DNA of 64,000 bases, taken from positions 62,001-126,000 of the forward strand of contig DNTB01000020.1 of the NCBI GenBank assembly GCA_003499525.1, in the 5' to 3' direction. The notes under the pieces are model-generated. The model did not search any database. It was not told the origin of the DNA and saw only the letters and a program-made list of their open reading frames with translations. Position 1 is the stretch's first letter, and each line of letters opens with the position of its first letter. The position numbers and the translations under genes were made by a program. Positions 8,976 through 17,423 of this stretch are shown here, in pieces. Source of the DNA: Flavobacteriales bacterium. Its GTDB lineage: Bacteria > Bacteroidota > Bacteroidia > Flavobacteriales_G > Salibacteraceae.

Positions 8976-9370
8976 GGGGTCGACTGGTTTTGACTGCAAG
9001 TTGAACGGTACTGTAAGCAAGTCGAGCGATGAAGTGTGGCTCGTAAATATCGTACTTCAAACCATAATTGGCGAGAATAATTACGCGCTTGCTGCTTAAT
9101 TCGTCGAGTGATGAATTAACTTAATCCATCCCGCAAGGCGGGAGGACAAGCTGTCTTCGGAATAGCCCGGCCCGACGGCGATTCCAACTGAAGGCACCAG
9201 AAATGCCGGGATAGGAGTGGTGAAGTTTCGGCGCAACTCCGAAATTTAGAAACTAAGTCGGTAGTAGGTTGCTGATGGTCAGCTGCCGATCGAAAATCAA
9301 TTGTCAGATAAACTTGTAGAAAGCACTGCGGTTGCTTGTTAGGACGAGGGTTCGAATCCCTCCGACTCCA
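8976..9370 (+). ncRNA. ssrA: Transfer-messenger RNA (tmRNA)
   Basis: 395 nt, one-piece tmRNA. It rescues stalled ribosomes with SmpB by acting as a tRNA-Ala and then as a short mRNA. The 5' end GGGGTCG pairs with CGACTCC near the 3' end (7 bp, one G-U), leaving discriminator A at 9370. The 5' part reads CGACTGGTTTTGAC, as in the tRNA-like domain of other tmRNAs. The T arm GAGGGTTCGAATCCCTC is intact. The tag frame at 9070-9099 encodes GENNYALAA followed by TAA, very close to other Bacteroidota tags. Downstream GC-rich hairpins (such as CCCGCAAGGCGGG near 9129) fit the pseudoknot region. CCA is not encoded. Confidence 0.95.
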
Positions 9371-9400
9371 CAATTGATAGAATGAAGAAGTTGTAAGCGA

Positions 9401-9430
9401 GAAAACAGAATAGCAAGCTACTCTGTTTTC
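9401..9430 (+). terminator. Hairpin after tmRNA, probable terminator
   Basis: GAAAACAGAATAG, loop CAAG, CTACTCTGTTTTC: 12 of 13 positions pair. The descending arm contains the T run, and only CATAATAGG follows, so termination is likely but not textbook. It starts 30 nt after the tmRNA 3' end. Confidence 0.6.
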
Positions 9431-9476
9431 ATAATAGGCAAGCCTAATCGTATTTATTTGGTAAATTAGCAATACC

Positions 9477-10373
9477 ATGGGCAAGCTGTTCTATATCATA
9501 TTATTCACATTTACTATCGCATTGTCTCCAATTGCTGCAACAGCTCAAACAGGACCTGTTTTTTTAACTGGAGATATATATGAATTTAGCGTTGGCGATG
9601 TATTTCAATTCAAATATGGCACAGATTGGTTTATGGATCCATTCTGGGGGTTAGACAATAGGCATCAAATTACAATTCTATCCAAGGATACCGTTGATGG
9701 AGGTCAGCGAGTAAAGTATATACGCCACCATAGTTGTTGGCGCACAGTATTACAGATTCCACTGGATTCGATCTTCTGGCAGTATAACGACACTGTTACC
9801 TATAATCTCTATGATACTTTAATCACTGGTGATATGATTTATGAATTCATTTGGGATTCGGTACAATTGGACACCATTTATGAAGAATGTGACAGCTCAA
9901 TTTATTACGACGATTGTAATACTAAAATAATCGAATATCAATGTAATCAAGGAAGGCATGAGCCCGGTACGGTTAGATATAACTATGGATTAGGAATAGG
10001 GATGACCAGCAAATGGATTACTGTGGGTGGTGACCCCGCATCTAGTGAAATGCAATTTATGACTTACTACAAGAAAGGATCAATTGAATGTGGAAATAAG
10101 CATTGGATTCTAACTGGGATTGAGGATGAATTCACTTCTTCCGATCTTAAAGTTTATCCAAACCCCGTGAATGAAATACTAAATATTATAATCAGCGATA
10201 ATTCAGATCCTGCAAAATATGAATTAATCGATCTCAGCGGAAAAACACTTTTAGTGGGAGAGCTCAAAAGCAGAACGAATAGGGTTATGTGCTCAGATAT
10301 ACAGAAAGGAACGTATTTTCTTCGGATAATTTCTTCAGCGGAAATTAGAACAGAGACCCTAATTAAGCGATAA
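9477..10373 (+). CDS. Secreted protein with type IX secretion system (type A) sorting domain
   Basis: 298 aa, ATG start. Residues 1-24 form a signal peptide ending ATAQ. The middle (about 30-215) has no family I recognise; it is rich in Tyr, Asp and Trp and contains several cysteines, including a cluster near 142-160 (EECDSS, YDDCN, YQCNQG). The last 80 residues form a Por-secretion type A domain: DLKVYPNPVNEILNI, YELIDLSGKTLL, GTYFLRI, ending in basic KR. Such proteins cross the inner membrane by Sec and are exported and surface-anchored by T9SS. It is monocistronic, just after tmRNA. Its own function is unknown. Confidence 0.82.
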   Translation: MGKLFYIILFTFTIALSPIAATAQTGPVFLTGDIYEFSVGDVFQFKYGTDWFMDPFWGLDNRHQITILSKDTVDGGQRVKYIRHHSCWRTVLQIPLDSIFWQYNDTVTYNLYDTLITGDMIYEFIWDSVQLDTIYEECDSSIYYDDCNTKIIEYQCNQGRHEPGTVRYNYGLGIGMTSKWITVGGDPASSEMQFMTYYKKGSIECGNKHWILTGIEDEFTSSDLKVYPNPVNEILNIIISDNSDPAKYELIDLSGKTLLVGELKSRTNRVMCSDIQKGTYFLRIISSAEIRTETLIKR

Positions 10374-10439
10374 GATCAATTTTTCTTTTATGGGCTAAGT
10401 TTTCCGATTCGTAAATCGCACTCCTATGCTAATAAAACG

Positions 10440-10886
10440 CTAACGACTGGAATAGTCCGTAATTTCCACAAAACCATCCAAGCTGTTCAGCCAATTCGAT
10501 GTCCATTTTATTTCCTGCCCTTGTCCTTCAGCAAAATCAAAGGTGTAGGTAATGCCTGATCCTGTCTTTTTATATGACAGTGTGCATATTGTGTTTCCTC
10601 CACTGGAAATAGTGTTGGGCATATTTTCAACCAACTCGCTTTTGGTGCTGGTATTCAGAGCAGATGCTGCAGCATGAGCTACTTTCGAAATGGATGCATC
10701 GGGTACATTGCAAGAGGAATTTGCATCCGCATCATTGACTGAAACTACAATAATGCATCCGTTCTTAATCTCTCCGGATTGAACGGCTTCAACAAATTTC
10801 GACTTTGCGGGGCCGGAATTCTGCGCTTGAACAGTAAAACCGATGAACAAAGCAGTAAGGGTGATAAGAATTCTTGTAGTCATCAT
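10440..10886 (-). CDS. Small secreted protein of unknown function
   Basis: 148 aa from ATG 10886; an upstream in-frame TTG is less likely. Residues 1-21 form a signal peptide (ILITLTALFIGFTVQAQ). The mature part is low in hydrophobics, with two cysteines (NGCIIVV and SSCNVPD) plus one in NTICTLSY, and ends in a beta-rich segment (ITYTFDFAEGQGQEIKWTS). I do not recognise a family. It has its own promoter-like element and lies between a T9SS cargo gene and the cytochrome c maturation gene, convergent with the former. A periplasmic or exported role is inferred only from the signal peptide. Confidence 0.7.
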   Translation of the reverse strand: MMTTRILITLTALFIGFTVQAQNSGPAKSKFVEAVQSGEIKNGCIIVVSVNDADANSSCNVPDASISKVAHAAASALNTSTKSELVENMPNTISSGGNTICTLSYKKTGSGITYTFDFAEGQGQEIKWTSNWLNSLDGFVEITDYSSR

Positions 10887-10899
10887 CAATCTTTATGAT

Positions 10900-10907
10900 C
10901 AAACTTA
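10900..10907 (-). promoter_or_regulatory. Candidate promoter for the small secreted protein (TAAGTTTG)
   Basis: Minus-strand TAAGTTTG is a perfect TAnnTTTG match 14 nt before the ATG at 10886. It lies in the gap after the cytochrome c maturation gene, so the small gene is probably transcribed on its own. No good upstream TTG is seen. Confidence 0.5.
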
Positions 10908-10923
10908 GTCTAAAAAGGGTTTC

Positions 10924-13900
10924 CTACGCGGATTCCTCAATCATACTAAATGCAGATTTTTTATATCTGAAGTAGGCAACCGTCCCAATAATTACGACAG
11001 CCGCAATGCTGTAATACACAAACATCGGTATTGGAAGGGGGTCTCCTGCTGCATAACTGTGAAGTCCACTGAGATAATAGTTTACTCCAAAGTAGGTCAT
11101 GATAATGCTACTGAAAAATGCAAGAGCACTCAGGTTAAAGGCATAAAATCCTTTCAATCCAGGAATCAGCCTCATGTGTGCCACAAAAGCATAGAACAAC
11201 ACCGACGCCAAAGCCCATGTTTCCTTTGCATCCCAGCCCCAATATCGACCCCAGGACTCGTTCGCCCATACCCCGCCGAGAAAAGTCCCAATAGTAAGCA
11301 TGAATAATCCAAGCTGGAGCGTCATCTCATTGATGTAGGTTAACTCTTTAACAGTCAACACTATTCGTTTACTTCTACCCCCGTCAAATATGATAAGAAG
11401 AAGGTTTAATAATCCTAAAATTGCTCCTAAGGCCAAAAAACCATAACTCGCGGTGATGATAGCTACATGAATCATGAGCCAATAGGAATTCAGCACAGGA
11501 ACCAGATTGGTGATTTCAGGATTTAACCAATTCAAATGGGCCACCATAAGTATAAATGAAGACAAAACTGCTGTGGCCGCCAGTGCAATTTGTGAAGATC
11601 TTGAGAAAATAAAACCAGAGAGCACTGTGGCCCAGGCAATGTAAATCATGGACTCATACCCATTGCTCCATGGCGCATGACCCGAGATATACCAGCGAAG
11701 TGCCAGTCCTCCCGTATGCATTAAAAACCCTAATATCACCAATCCATACAGAATGTACTGAACTATTTTGAGCGCCCTATTGTCCGCAAACAAGCGCGTA
11801 AATAAAACGATAAGGAAAAGCATTCCTACCATCAGGTAATACGGAAATAGTCTCCCGAATACATCGACTTTATTGTAGAACTGTTCGGCCTTTAATTTGG
11901 ATTCGGAAATACGAACCTCAGCTCCATTTTTTATTTGAAACTGATTGATTGATTCGACCAAATCGTCCGCGAGTTTCCAATCTCCTGATTTACTGGAAGA
12001 AGCTACTGCACTGCCATACATGGGTAGTATTCCGTACACAAACAGTGAATCAGTTCCGGAAAAATTGTTTCTCATCACATCCGGAGCTACCCATGTGTTG
12101 TTGGGATCACCGGGTACGGGAAATAATCTGAGGAAACGTCCCATGTAGATCATGTAACTGATGTTTACCCTTTCATCAACATTTAGGAGCTCATTGTCAT
12201 ATTTACTCCGGTATGCTGGTTTTTTACGGTTTATTTCATCAACCTTGCTCCCTAATACATAGTTAAACTCATCGTCAAAGAAATCCAGAAAAGTTGCATA
12301 ATTTCCTTCAATGCCCAGTTCATTCCTGAGTTGTTCATGACCTACTTTGATCATGGGTTTGCCCTGCCAATAATGCGGTTGAACAATCATCCCCAGCATG
12401 ACCTGCTCGGGTTCGAGCCCCTCATAATTCGATTTTCTGTAGATCTTACGTAACATTTCAGAGGCCAGCGTACTTACTGGCTTCATACGCCCCCCCTGGT
12501 CCTGCATCTGCAGCGAACCGAACTTATATGCATGATCAAGATCGATGTGGATTTGATTTGTATCCTGTGCATTTATGTTAAGGGTGAAAATGAGAGCTAG
12601 TAAGGCCAGTGATTCCTTCTTAACTCGAGCTTTCCGGACCAATTCTCCAAGCTTTCTGAAACGACTTCCAGGATGAAAGAGTGTGATAATAAATCCGAGA
12701 GCTAGAAAGAAATATCCCGCGTAAGATACAAGAGTTCCAGGACGGTCTTTATTCACTGAAAGAACGGTCCCCAGTTCGTCAGTATCATATGAGGACTGGA
12801 AGAATCGATACCCTTTATAATCCAGAACGTTGTTCATATAGATACGCACCGGTCTTTCGACCTCTGCAGCCTTGTCGATTAATGTTACCTCACTTGCGTA
12901 GGAGGAAGGACTGTTCGATCCAGGGTATCTTTCCATTTGAAAATCACGAAGCATAATGGTAAAAGGTAGTTTTTCGTATACCGACCCATAAGCCAAATGA
13001 AAATTGAAGCCGCCCAGCATTACATGTTTTGTGGACCGAACAGAGCCTTTTCGCCCTTTTATTCCAACCTCTTTAGTTTCATCATCCACATTGATGCGGA
13101 CTTTAATCAAATCTAATCCGTCTCCTTTTGTTCCGGTGCTCACATAATCTATTTTCTTTTTTGTATGCAACTGCTTGAATACAATGGCCTCACCAGCTAT
13201 TCGGTATAGCATTCTGTTTTCAAAAGGGTGGGTAGTATCCGCTCCCAGTATTCCCTGAGATTGATCTGCCATTTTGAGAAAGCTTGCTTCGAAGGGCGCC
13301 CGGAACGTAAAGCCCGTTGAATCCGTACCCAGCTGAATAGTATTTTCAGGTCCAAACCCTATGCTCATCCGACCCAGGTTAATCCTACCTCCAACTGGTA
13401 TATAATTGGATTTCCGCCCATTACCATCGGTGGTTACGAGCTCAAGAAAATCAATGCCTTGAGGGTCGTCAACGATCGTATCTTTAACATTCGGCAGATA
13501 GTCAAGATACTCTACTCCTATATCTGTTCCATTGAAATCCACCGAGCTCGAAAATCCTGAATTGTATAGCGGATTAAGAAATAGCTTTTTCTTAAAACCG
13601 TACTGCAACTTCTTATCATCCACAGAAAACGAGAAGTAGGTATTGTCAGAGATTACCTTATCATTTGCGTTCCCTTCACGGATATGCAATAAACCTTCAC
13701 TACCAAAAAACCTTGTAATTCCTGCACCGACAATCATAAGAATGAAGGAAACATGAAAGAGCAGTACCGGCCATTTAGATCTGCGATATAAACGATAAAT
13801 AAAAATATTTCCCGTCATGTTGATGACCAGAAGAAGCAGGAGTATCTCAAACCACTTGGCATTATAGATTACCGCTTTGGATGCAGGTGTGCCGAAGTCA

Positions 13901-14004
13901 TTCTCTATAAACGTCGCTATCCCTATGGCGATTGCAAAAATCAATATGAGTACGGCCATCCATTTCATGGAAAATAGAAAAGAAATCAACCTGTTTTTTT
14001 TCAT
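10924..14004 (-). CDS. Cytochrome c biogenesis protein, fused ResB-CcsA (system II synthetase)
   Basis: 1026 aa, ATG start. This integral membrane protein exports heme and attaches it to CxxCH motifs of c-type apocytochromes outside the membrane. The N-terminal part is ResB-like: membrane helices near 8-30, 45-65 and 75-95, then a large periplasmic region to about 430. A helix near 430 is followed by a second soluble segment. From about 715 the CcsA/CcmC core has at least eight helices and the tryptophan-rich heme-handling motif WGRYWGWDAKETWAL (about 917-931). Conserved His are visible in ISGHAPWSNG and LHSYAAGD. Fusion of ResB and CcsA is known in Bacteroidota and epsilonproteobacteria. A heme-motif lipoprotein elsewhere in the window is a possible substrate. 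Confidence 0.92.
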   Translation of the reverse strand: MKKNRLISFLFSMKWMAVLILIFAIAIGIATFIENDFGTPASKAVIYNAKWFEILLLLLVINMTGNIFIYRLYRRSKWPVLLFHVSFILMIVGAGITRFFGSEGLLHIREGNANDKVISDNTYFSFSVDDKKLQYGFKKKLFLNPLYNSGFSSSVDFNGTDIGVEYLDYLPNVKDTIVDDPQGIDFLELVTTDGNGRKSNYIPVGGRINLGRMSIGFGPENTIQLGTDSTGFTFRAPFEASFLKMADQSQGILGADTTHPFENRMLYRIAGEAIVFKQLHTKKKIDYVSTGTKGDGLDLIKVRINVDDETKEVGIKGRKGSVRSTKHVMLGGFNFHLAYGSVYEKLPFTIMLRDFQMERYPGSNSPSSYASEVTLIDKAAEVERPVRIYMNNVLDYKGYRFFQSSYDTDELGTVLSVNKDRPGTLVSYAGYFFLALGFIITLFHPGSRFRKLGELVRKARVKKESLALLALIFTLNINAQDTNQIHIDLDHAYKFGSLQMQDQGGRMKPVSTLASEMLRKIYRKSNYEGLEPEQVMLGMIVQPHYWQGKPMIKVGHEQLRNELGIEGNYATFLDFFDDEFNYVLGSKVDEINRKKPAYRSKYDNELLNVDERVNISYMIYMGRFLRLFPVPGDPNNTWVAPDVMRNNFSGTDSLFVYGILPMYGSAVASSSKSGDWKLADDLVESINQFQIKNGAEVRISESKLKAEQFYNKVDVFGRLFPYYLMVGMLFLIVLFTRLFADNRALKIVQYILYGLVILGFLMHTGGLALRWYISGHAPWSNGYESMIYIAWATVLSGFIFSRSSQIALAATAVLSSFILMVAHLNWLNPEITNLVPVLNSYWLMIHVAIITASYGFLALGAILGLLNLLLIIFDGGRSKRIVLTVKELTYINEMTLQLGLFMLTIGTFLGGVWANESWGRYWGWDAKETWALASVLFYAFVAHMRLIPGLKGFYAFNLSALAFFSSIIMTYFGVNYYLSGLHSYAAGDPLPIPMFVYYSIAAVVIIGTVAYFRYKKSAFSMIEESA

Positions 14005-14070
14005 ATGCTGATTGAAATTTAAGGGTCGAAATTACAAAACTTATATCAGTAAAAAGTTTACTGAAAATAC

Positions 14071-14096
14071 CAAACAAAAAACGCCCTTTCGGGCGT
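14071..14096 (-). terminator. Rho-independent terminator of the GroES-like operon
   Basis: Read on the minus strand: ACGCCC, loop GAAA, GGGCGT, then TTTTTTGTTTG. Strong GC stem, stable loop and T run, 25 nt after the stop codon of the GroES-like gene. It insulates the cytochrome c maturation gene downstream. Confidence 0.88.
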
Positions 14097-14120
14097 TTGT
14101 ATTTATATGATCGAAGCGAT

Positions 14121-14405
14121 TTAAATCGCTTCTGTTTCGACTATTTTGGCCAGAATATCTGAATATTGAATAACCAGATATTTCTTTCCATCCATTTCAA
14201 TTTCGTTCCCTGAGAACTGTTTGAAGAATACGGTATCCCCCACACTTACTTCCGGACTTTCAATGGTACTCAATGCCACTACTTTGGCAAATTGTGGTTT
14301 TTCTTTAGCCGTATCCGGTATATAAAGTCCAGATGCTGTTCTTTGTTCTTTTTCCTCCTTTATTTCGAGGATAACATTCTGATTTACAGGCTGTAGTTCT
14401 TGCAT
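14121..14405 (-). CDS. GroES-like co-chaperonin paralogue, not next to groEL
   Basis: 94 aa, ATG start. It has the GroES fold signature: QNVILEI, a mobile loop region (KEQRTASGLYIPDTAKEKPQ), VGDTVFFKQFSGNEI, and the C-terminal YSDILAKIV. The usual glycine-rich turn after the EKPQ segment is replaced by FAKVVALS, so it differs from a canonical groEL partner. No groEL is adjacent. It lies 7 nt downstream of a thioredoxin-glutaredoxin fusion, suggesting one transcript and a link to redox or oxidative protein damage. It could be a second GroES for the same chaperonin or an independent scaffold; sequence alone does not decide. Confidence 0.82.
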   Translation of the reverse strand: MQELQPVNQNVILEIKEEKEQRTASGLYIPDTAKEKPQFAKVVALSTIESPEVSVGDTVFFKQFSGNEIEMDGKKYLVIQYSDILAKIVETEAI

Positions 14406-14412
14406 AGTTTAT

Positions 14413-14997
14413 TTATTTAATGTCTAACAATTGATCAATTCTATTCTGGTCAAACCCAACGATCATAGTGCCATTGATGTCGATTTGGGGAACCCCGCGT
14501 TGGCCACTTCGACTCACCATATCGTTTGCGGCATTTTGATCCACCGAAACATCAACATCTCGAAAACGAATGTTGTTTTTCTTCAGGTGATCTTTCATTC
14601 TTGTGCACCACGGGCAGGTTGGTGTAGAAAAGACCGTTACTCTTTTTCGGGGTTTATCTTCTGCAACATTTGAGGCAGCATTGAATACTTCGTTTTTCAA
14701 AACCGATTCAAGATATGACTTATCCTGGCATCCCTTATAAATATTCCTGAGTTCTGGTCCTTCGAAGGTCAGTAGGGCTGGCACTGTAGTTATACCATAT
14801 TTCCCATGAATATCTCTCACTTCCTTAACATCTGCTATCAACACTTCATCCAAACCTATTTCTTTCAGGTTATTCAACGCACAGTTGCTCTGCTCTGATC
14901 CAGCTTTATATAAAAGCAAAAATGCCCTGTTTGACGATTTCAGGTGTTCCTGCAGATCATTATACGATTTGATGTTCATTTTTCTAATTTCAACCAT
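14413..14997 (-). CDS. Thioredoxin-fold plus glutaredoxin-domain fusion protein
   Basis: 194 aa, ATG 14997 (MNIKS at 14979 is an alternative). Residues about 5-105 form a thioredoxin-like fold (RAFLLLYKAG, IADVKEVRDIHGKYGITTVPALLTF) with the cis-Pro of TVPA. The active-site position reads SEQSNC, so only one cysteine remains. Residues about 118-194 form a glutaredoxin/NrdH domain with CPWC (VFSTPTCPWCTRMK) and the RGVPQI cis-Pro loop. It is probably a cytosolic disulfide reductase or a factor for de-bacillithiolation, since bshC is encoded at 43-44.7 kb; that link is inference. It is cotranscribed with the GroES-like gene. Confidence 0.8.
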   Translation of the reverse strand: MVEIRKMNIKSYNDLQEHLKSSNRAFLLLYKAGSEQSNCALNNLKEIGLDEVLIADVKEVRDIHGKYGITTVPALLTFEGPELRNIYKGCQDKSYLESVLKNEVFNAASNVAEDKPRKRVTVFSTPTCPWCTRMKDHLKKNNIRFRDVDVSVDQNAANDMVSRSGQRGVPQIDINGTMIVGFDQNRIDQLLDIK

Positions 14998-15158
14998 TCA
15001 GTCATAATTCATACCAAATGGATAAAAAAGTTCAATCTATATGGATTTACCTATGTTTTCTGACAAGCTTTCGTTAGATAGTATCATTTTGTCATACCTC
15101 AATGACAGATTTATAACCGCACATCCTTCAACCCATCAATTATGTATTTCTTTGACAA

Positions 15159-15938
15159 GTGAATTCATCACTAAGAGTCAGTTTTGTTGGAGCGGGTAAT
15201 GTAGCCGGCCATATGGCCATGGCTATGCTTCGTAAAGGTTTGACAATCAGTAATATAATTAGTCTGAAACGTCAAAATTCGGTCCATCTTGCAGACATGG
15301 TCGGCGCCCATTCAATTGATCACCTGGACGATATCACCAAGAATACCGATATCATTATCGTTGCGGTAAAGGACGATTCAATTGCAGATATCGCAGCAAA
15401 ACTAAAAACCGAATTAATCGTTGCGCATACTTCAGGAACGGTTGAATTGCCGATCCTAAACTCTGTTGGGAAGAATACTGGTGTATTTTATCCGCTTCAG
15501 ACTTTTTCCGGGGATACCCCCATATCTTTTAGGGAGGTCCCCATTCTGATAGAAGGTAGTAACACACAAACTACAGATATTCTAACTGAACTTGCAGAAA
15601 TGATTTCAGATAAGGTTTTACTCCATAGCTCTGAAGAGAGAAAGAGAATTCACCTATCTGCGGTCTTCGCCTGTAATTTCACCAATCACCTATTGGCAAT
15701 AGCTCAAGATCTATTGACCTGTAATGAATGCTCATTCGATCTTCTTCATCCACTCATAAAGGAAACAATGCGCAAGGCTCTTGCGGAGAATCCACACGAC
15801 TCGCAAACGGGCCCTGCACGAAGAGGTGATACTGATGTTATTGATAATCACAGGTTTATGCTCAACAGGCATCCTATGTATCTCGAAATATATAATTTAA
15901 TTACCCAATCCATTCAAGAAACAAAATATGACGGATAG
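15159..15938 (+). CDS. Rossmann-like and DUF2520 domain protein
   Basis: 259 aa from GTG 15159; an ATG at 15142 is out of frame and closed by a stop. The N-terminus has a dinucleotide-binding motif (VSFVGAGNVAGHMA, about 7-20), like ProC and hydroxyisobutyrate dehydrogenases, followed by DIIIVAVKDDSI and VAHTSGTV. The C-terminal DUF2520 helical part holds HLSAVFACNFTNHL and the family segment QTGPARRGD. Probably an NAD(P)-binding oxidoreductase of unknown substrate. It overlaps the KdsC-like gene by 11 nt; in many Bacteroidota these two genes and Maf run together. Confidence 0.85.
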   Translation: MNSSLRVSFVGAGNVAGHMAMAMLRKGLTISNIISLKRQNSVHLADMVGAHSIDHLDDITKNTDIIIVAVKDDSIADIAAKLKTELIVAHTSGTVELPILNSVGKNTGVFYPLQTFSGDTPISFREVPILIEGSNTQTTDILTELAEMISDKVLLHSSEERKRIHLSAVFACNFTNHLLAIAQDLLTCNECSFDLLHPLIKETMRKALAENPHDSQTGPARRGDTDVIDNHRFMLNRHPMYLEIYNLITQSIQETKYDG

Positions 15939-16455
15939 TTATCTGAACAGACTTCCTGAAATAAAAGCCATGGTCTTCGATATTGATGGTGTTTTTACCG
16001 ACGGAACAGTTACAGTTACAAATGATGGCAAGCTTACAAGAACTCTATATGCACGAGATGGATATGCCATCCAGTTAGCAACAAATAAGGGTTTTATTAT
16101 AGGCGTCATTACCGGAGGACGATCAGAATCAGTAAAGGAAAGGTTACTCGACCTTGGAATTCAAGAGGTTTATTTAGGTGCCCGCGATAAATGGCAAATA
16201 ATGCAGGAATTTCTCAATAAATATAATGTCAGCGCAAGTCAAACATTGTACATGGGAGATGACCTGCCGGATTTAGAAGTCATGAATAATGTATCCATTG
16301 CCACTTGCCCAAATGATGCTGCTTACGAAATACTTGAAATTGCACATTATATCTCTCACCGAAATGGCGGAAAAGGATGTGTACGCGATATAGTAGAAAA
16401 GGTACTCCGGGCCCAGAATCAATGGATGGTATCTGAATCAGATTATAAATGGTAA
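15928..16455 (+). CDS. KdsC-like HAD-family phosphatase
   Basis: 175 aa, ATG start inside the 3' end of the DUF2520 gene. It belongs to the haloacid dehalogenase superfamily: motif I is FDIDGVFTDG with Asp18 and Asp20, followed by VITGGRSESVKERL, the lysine in GARDKW, and MGDDLPDLE near the C-terminus. There is no cap domain, which fits KdsC (3-deoxy-D-manno-octulosonate 8-phosphate phosphatase, for the Kdo of lipopolysaccharide) and its tetrameric relatives. No kdsA or kdsB is adjacent, so the substrate is inferred. Overlaps the UbiA gene by 7 nt. Confidence 0.85.
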   Translation: MTDSYLNRLPEIKAMVFDIDGVFTDGTVTVTNDGKLTRTLYARDGYAIQLATNKGFIIGVITGGRSESVKERLLDLGIQEVYLGARDKWQIMQEFLNKYNVSASQTLYMGDDLPDLEVMNNVSIATCPNDAAYEILEIAHYISHRNGGKGCVRDIVEKVLRAQNQWMVSESDYKW

Positions 16456-17423
16456 GCCTCTGGCTCAAAGCGATTCGACCATTGAACATCCTGATGGTCA
16501 TTGCTACGGTGGTGCTCATCAAGTTTGCCCTGATTGAACCGCTTTTATTCCGGTTGAATGCTTTAATGAAAACTGATTTTCGCAGTGAAATAGGCATAAC
16601 TGATTTTATTCTCCTTCTTCTTTCCATAGTCTTTATCGCAATGTCAGGTTATATTTTCAATGATCTAAACGATGTAGACACTGATAGGGTAAACAACCGT
16701 AATAACCCTTTTATCAGTGCTTTAAACCCCGATTTAGGTCTGAAGATATATTACATCTTAACTATTGCTGGTCTTATTTTGGCCCTGACCGTTGCCCTGA
16801 ACTCAGGAAACTACAATCTGGGTATTCTGCAATTGACTGCTGTGATTTCCCTTTGGTTTTACAGCACTTATTTTAAGGGGGTTCCTCTTGCCGGAAATAT
16901 CATAGTGGCCGGCCTGGTCGCTCTGGTTCCTTTGACTATTGGCATCTATGAAGTCTATCAGCTCCAAACCCATTACATGCAGGTTTTCGATGACTTTAAA
17001 AATTTCAATTTTATTGCATTCTGGGTTTTAGCCATAGCCTCGTTTGCCTTTCTCCTTACGCTTATTCGGGAAATCATTAAAGATATCGAAGACCTGGAAG
17101 GTGATCAATCCGTTGGCTTGCGAACTTTTCCGATTATAGCAGGTGCCGTTTCATCAAAAGTTTTGGCCTTATTCCTCTCCATAATTGCGATGATAGGTGT
17201 CTACATTGCCATAGATCGTTTCGTGCCCGATCTATTCAGCAGGGTCTATGGCGGATTCATAATCACTTTGATCTTTACCGCTGGTGTACTTATTGTTATT
17301 GCCAAAAACCAAAAGGACTATCACCGGATTTCCCAATTTATTAAGATGATCACCTTTGTTGGTCTCATGTATCTTGTTCCATTAGCTTACATGCTCTACA
17401 ATGAAAAGCTCGTTATTAACTGA
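16449..17423 (+). CDS. UbiA-family prenyltransferase
   Basis: 324 aa, ATG start overlapping the KdsC-like gene. An integral membrane enzyme with about eight helices. The two aspartate-rich motifs that bind Mg-prenyl diphosphate are present: NDLNDVDTDRVN (about 72-83) and DIEDLEGDQ (about 214-222). Bacteroidota homologues are annotated as geranylgeranylglycerol-phosphate geranylgeranyltransferase or generic UbiA. MenA would be the other candidate, but its usual men neighbours are missing. The acceptor therefore stays open. Maf begins inside its last 23 nt, so the DUF2520, KdsC-like, UbiA and Maf genes form one translationally coupled operon. Confidence 0.85.
   Translation: MVSLWLKAIRPLNILMVIATVVLIKFALIEPLLFRLNALMKTDFRSEIGITDFILLLLSIVFIAMSGYIFNDLNDVDTDRVNNRNNPFISALNPDLGLKIYYILTIAGLILALTVALNSGNYNLGILQLTAVISLWFYSTYFKGVPLAGNIIVAGLVALVPLTIGIYEVYQLQTHYMQVFDDFKNFNFIAFWVLAIASFAFLLTLIREIIKDIEDLEGDQSVGLRTFPIIAGAVSSKVLALFLSIIAMIGVYIAIDRFVPDLFSRVYGGFIITLIFTAGVLIVIAKNQKDYHRISQFIKMITFVGLMYLVPLAYMLYNEKLVIN

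Noticed and set aside
8892..9020. N-terminal extension of the dehydrogenase gene
   Set aside because: It crosses a full promoter and the tmRNA 5' end, and the family start is at ATG 8891.
9340..9370. A separate tRNA gene suggested by the T arm and acceptor end
   Set aside because: The acceptor pairs with GGGGTCG at 8976, so it is the 3' end of tmRNA, not a free tRNA.
9116..9484. 122-aa minus-strand reading frame (contains SRRDSNPRPNKQ)
   Set aside because: It is antisense to tmRNA and includes the reverse of a T arm, a well-known source of false proteins in databases.
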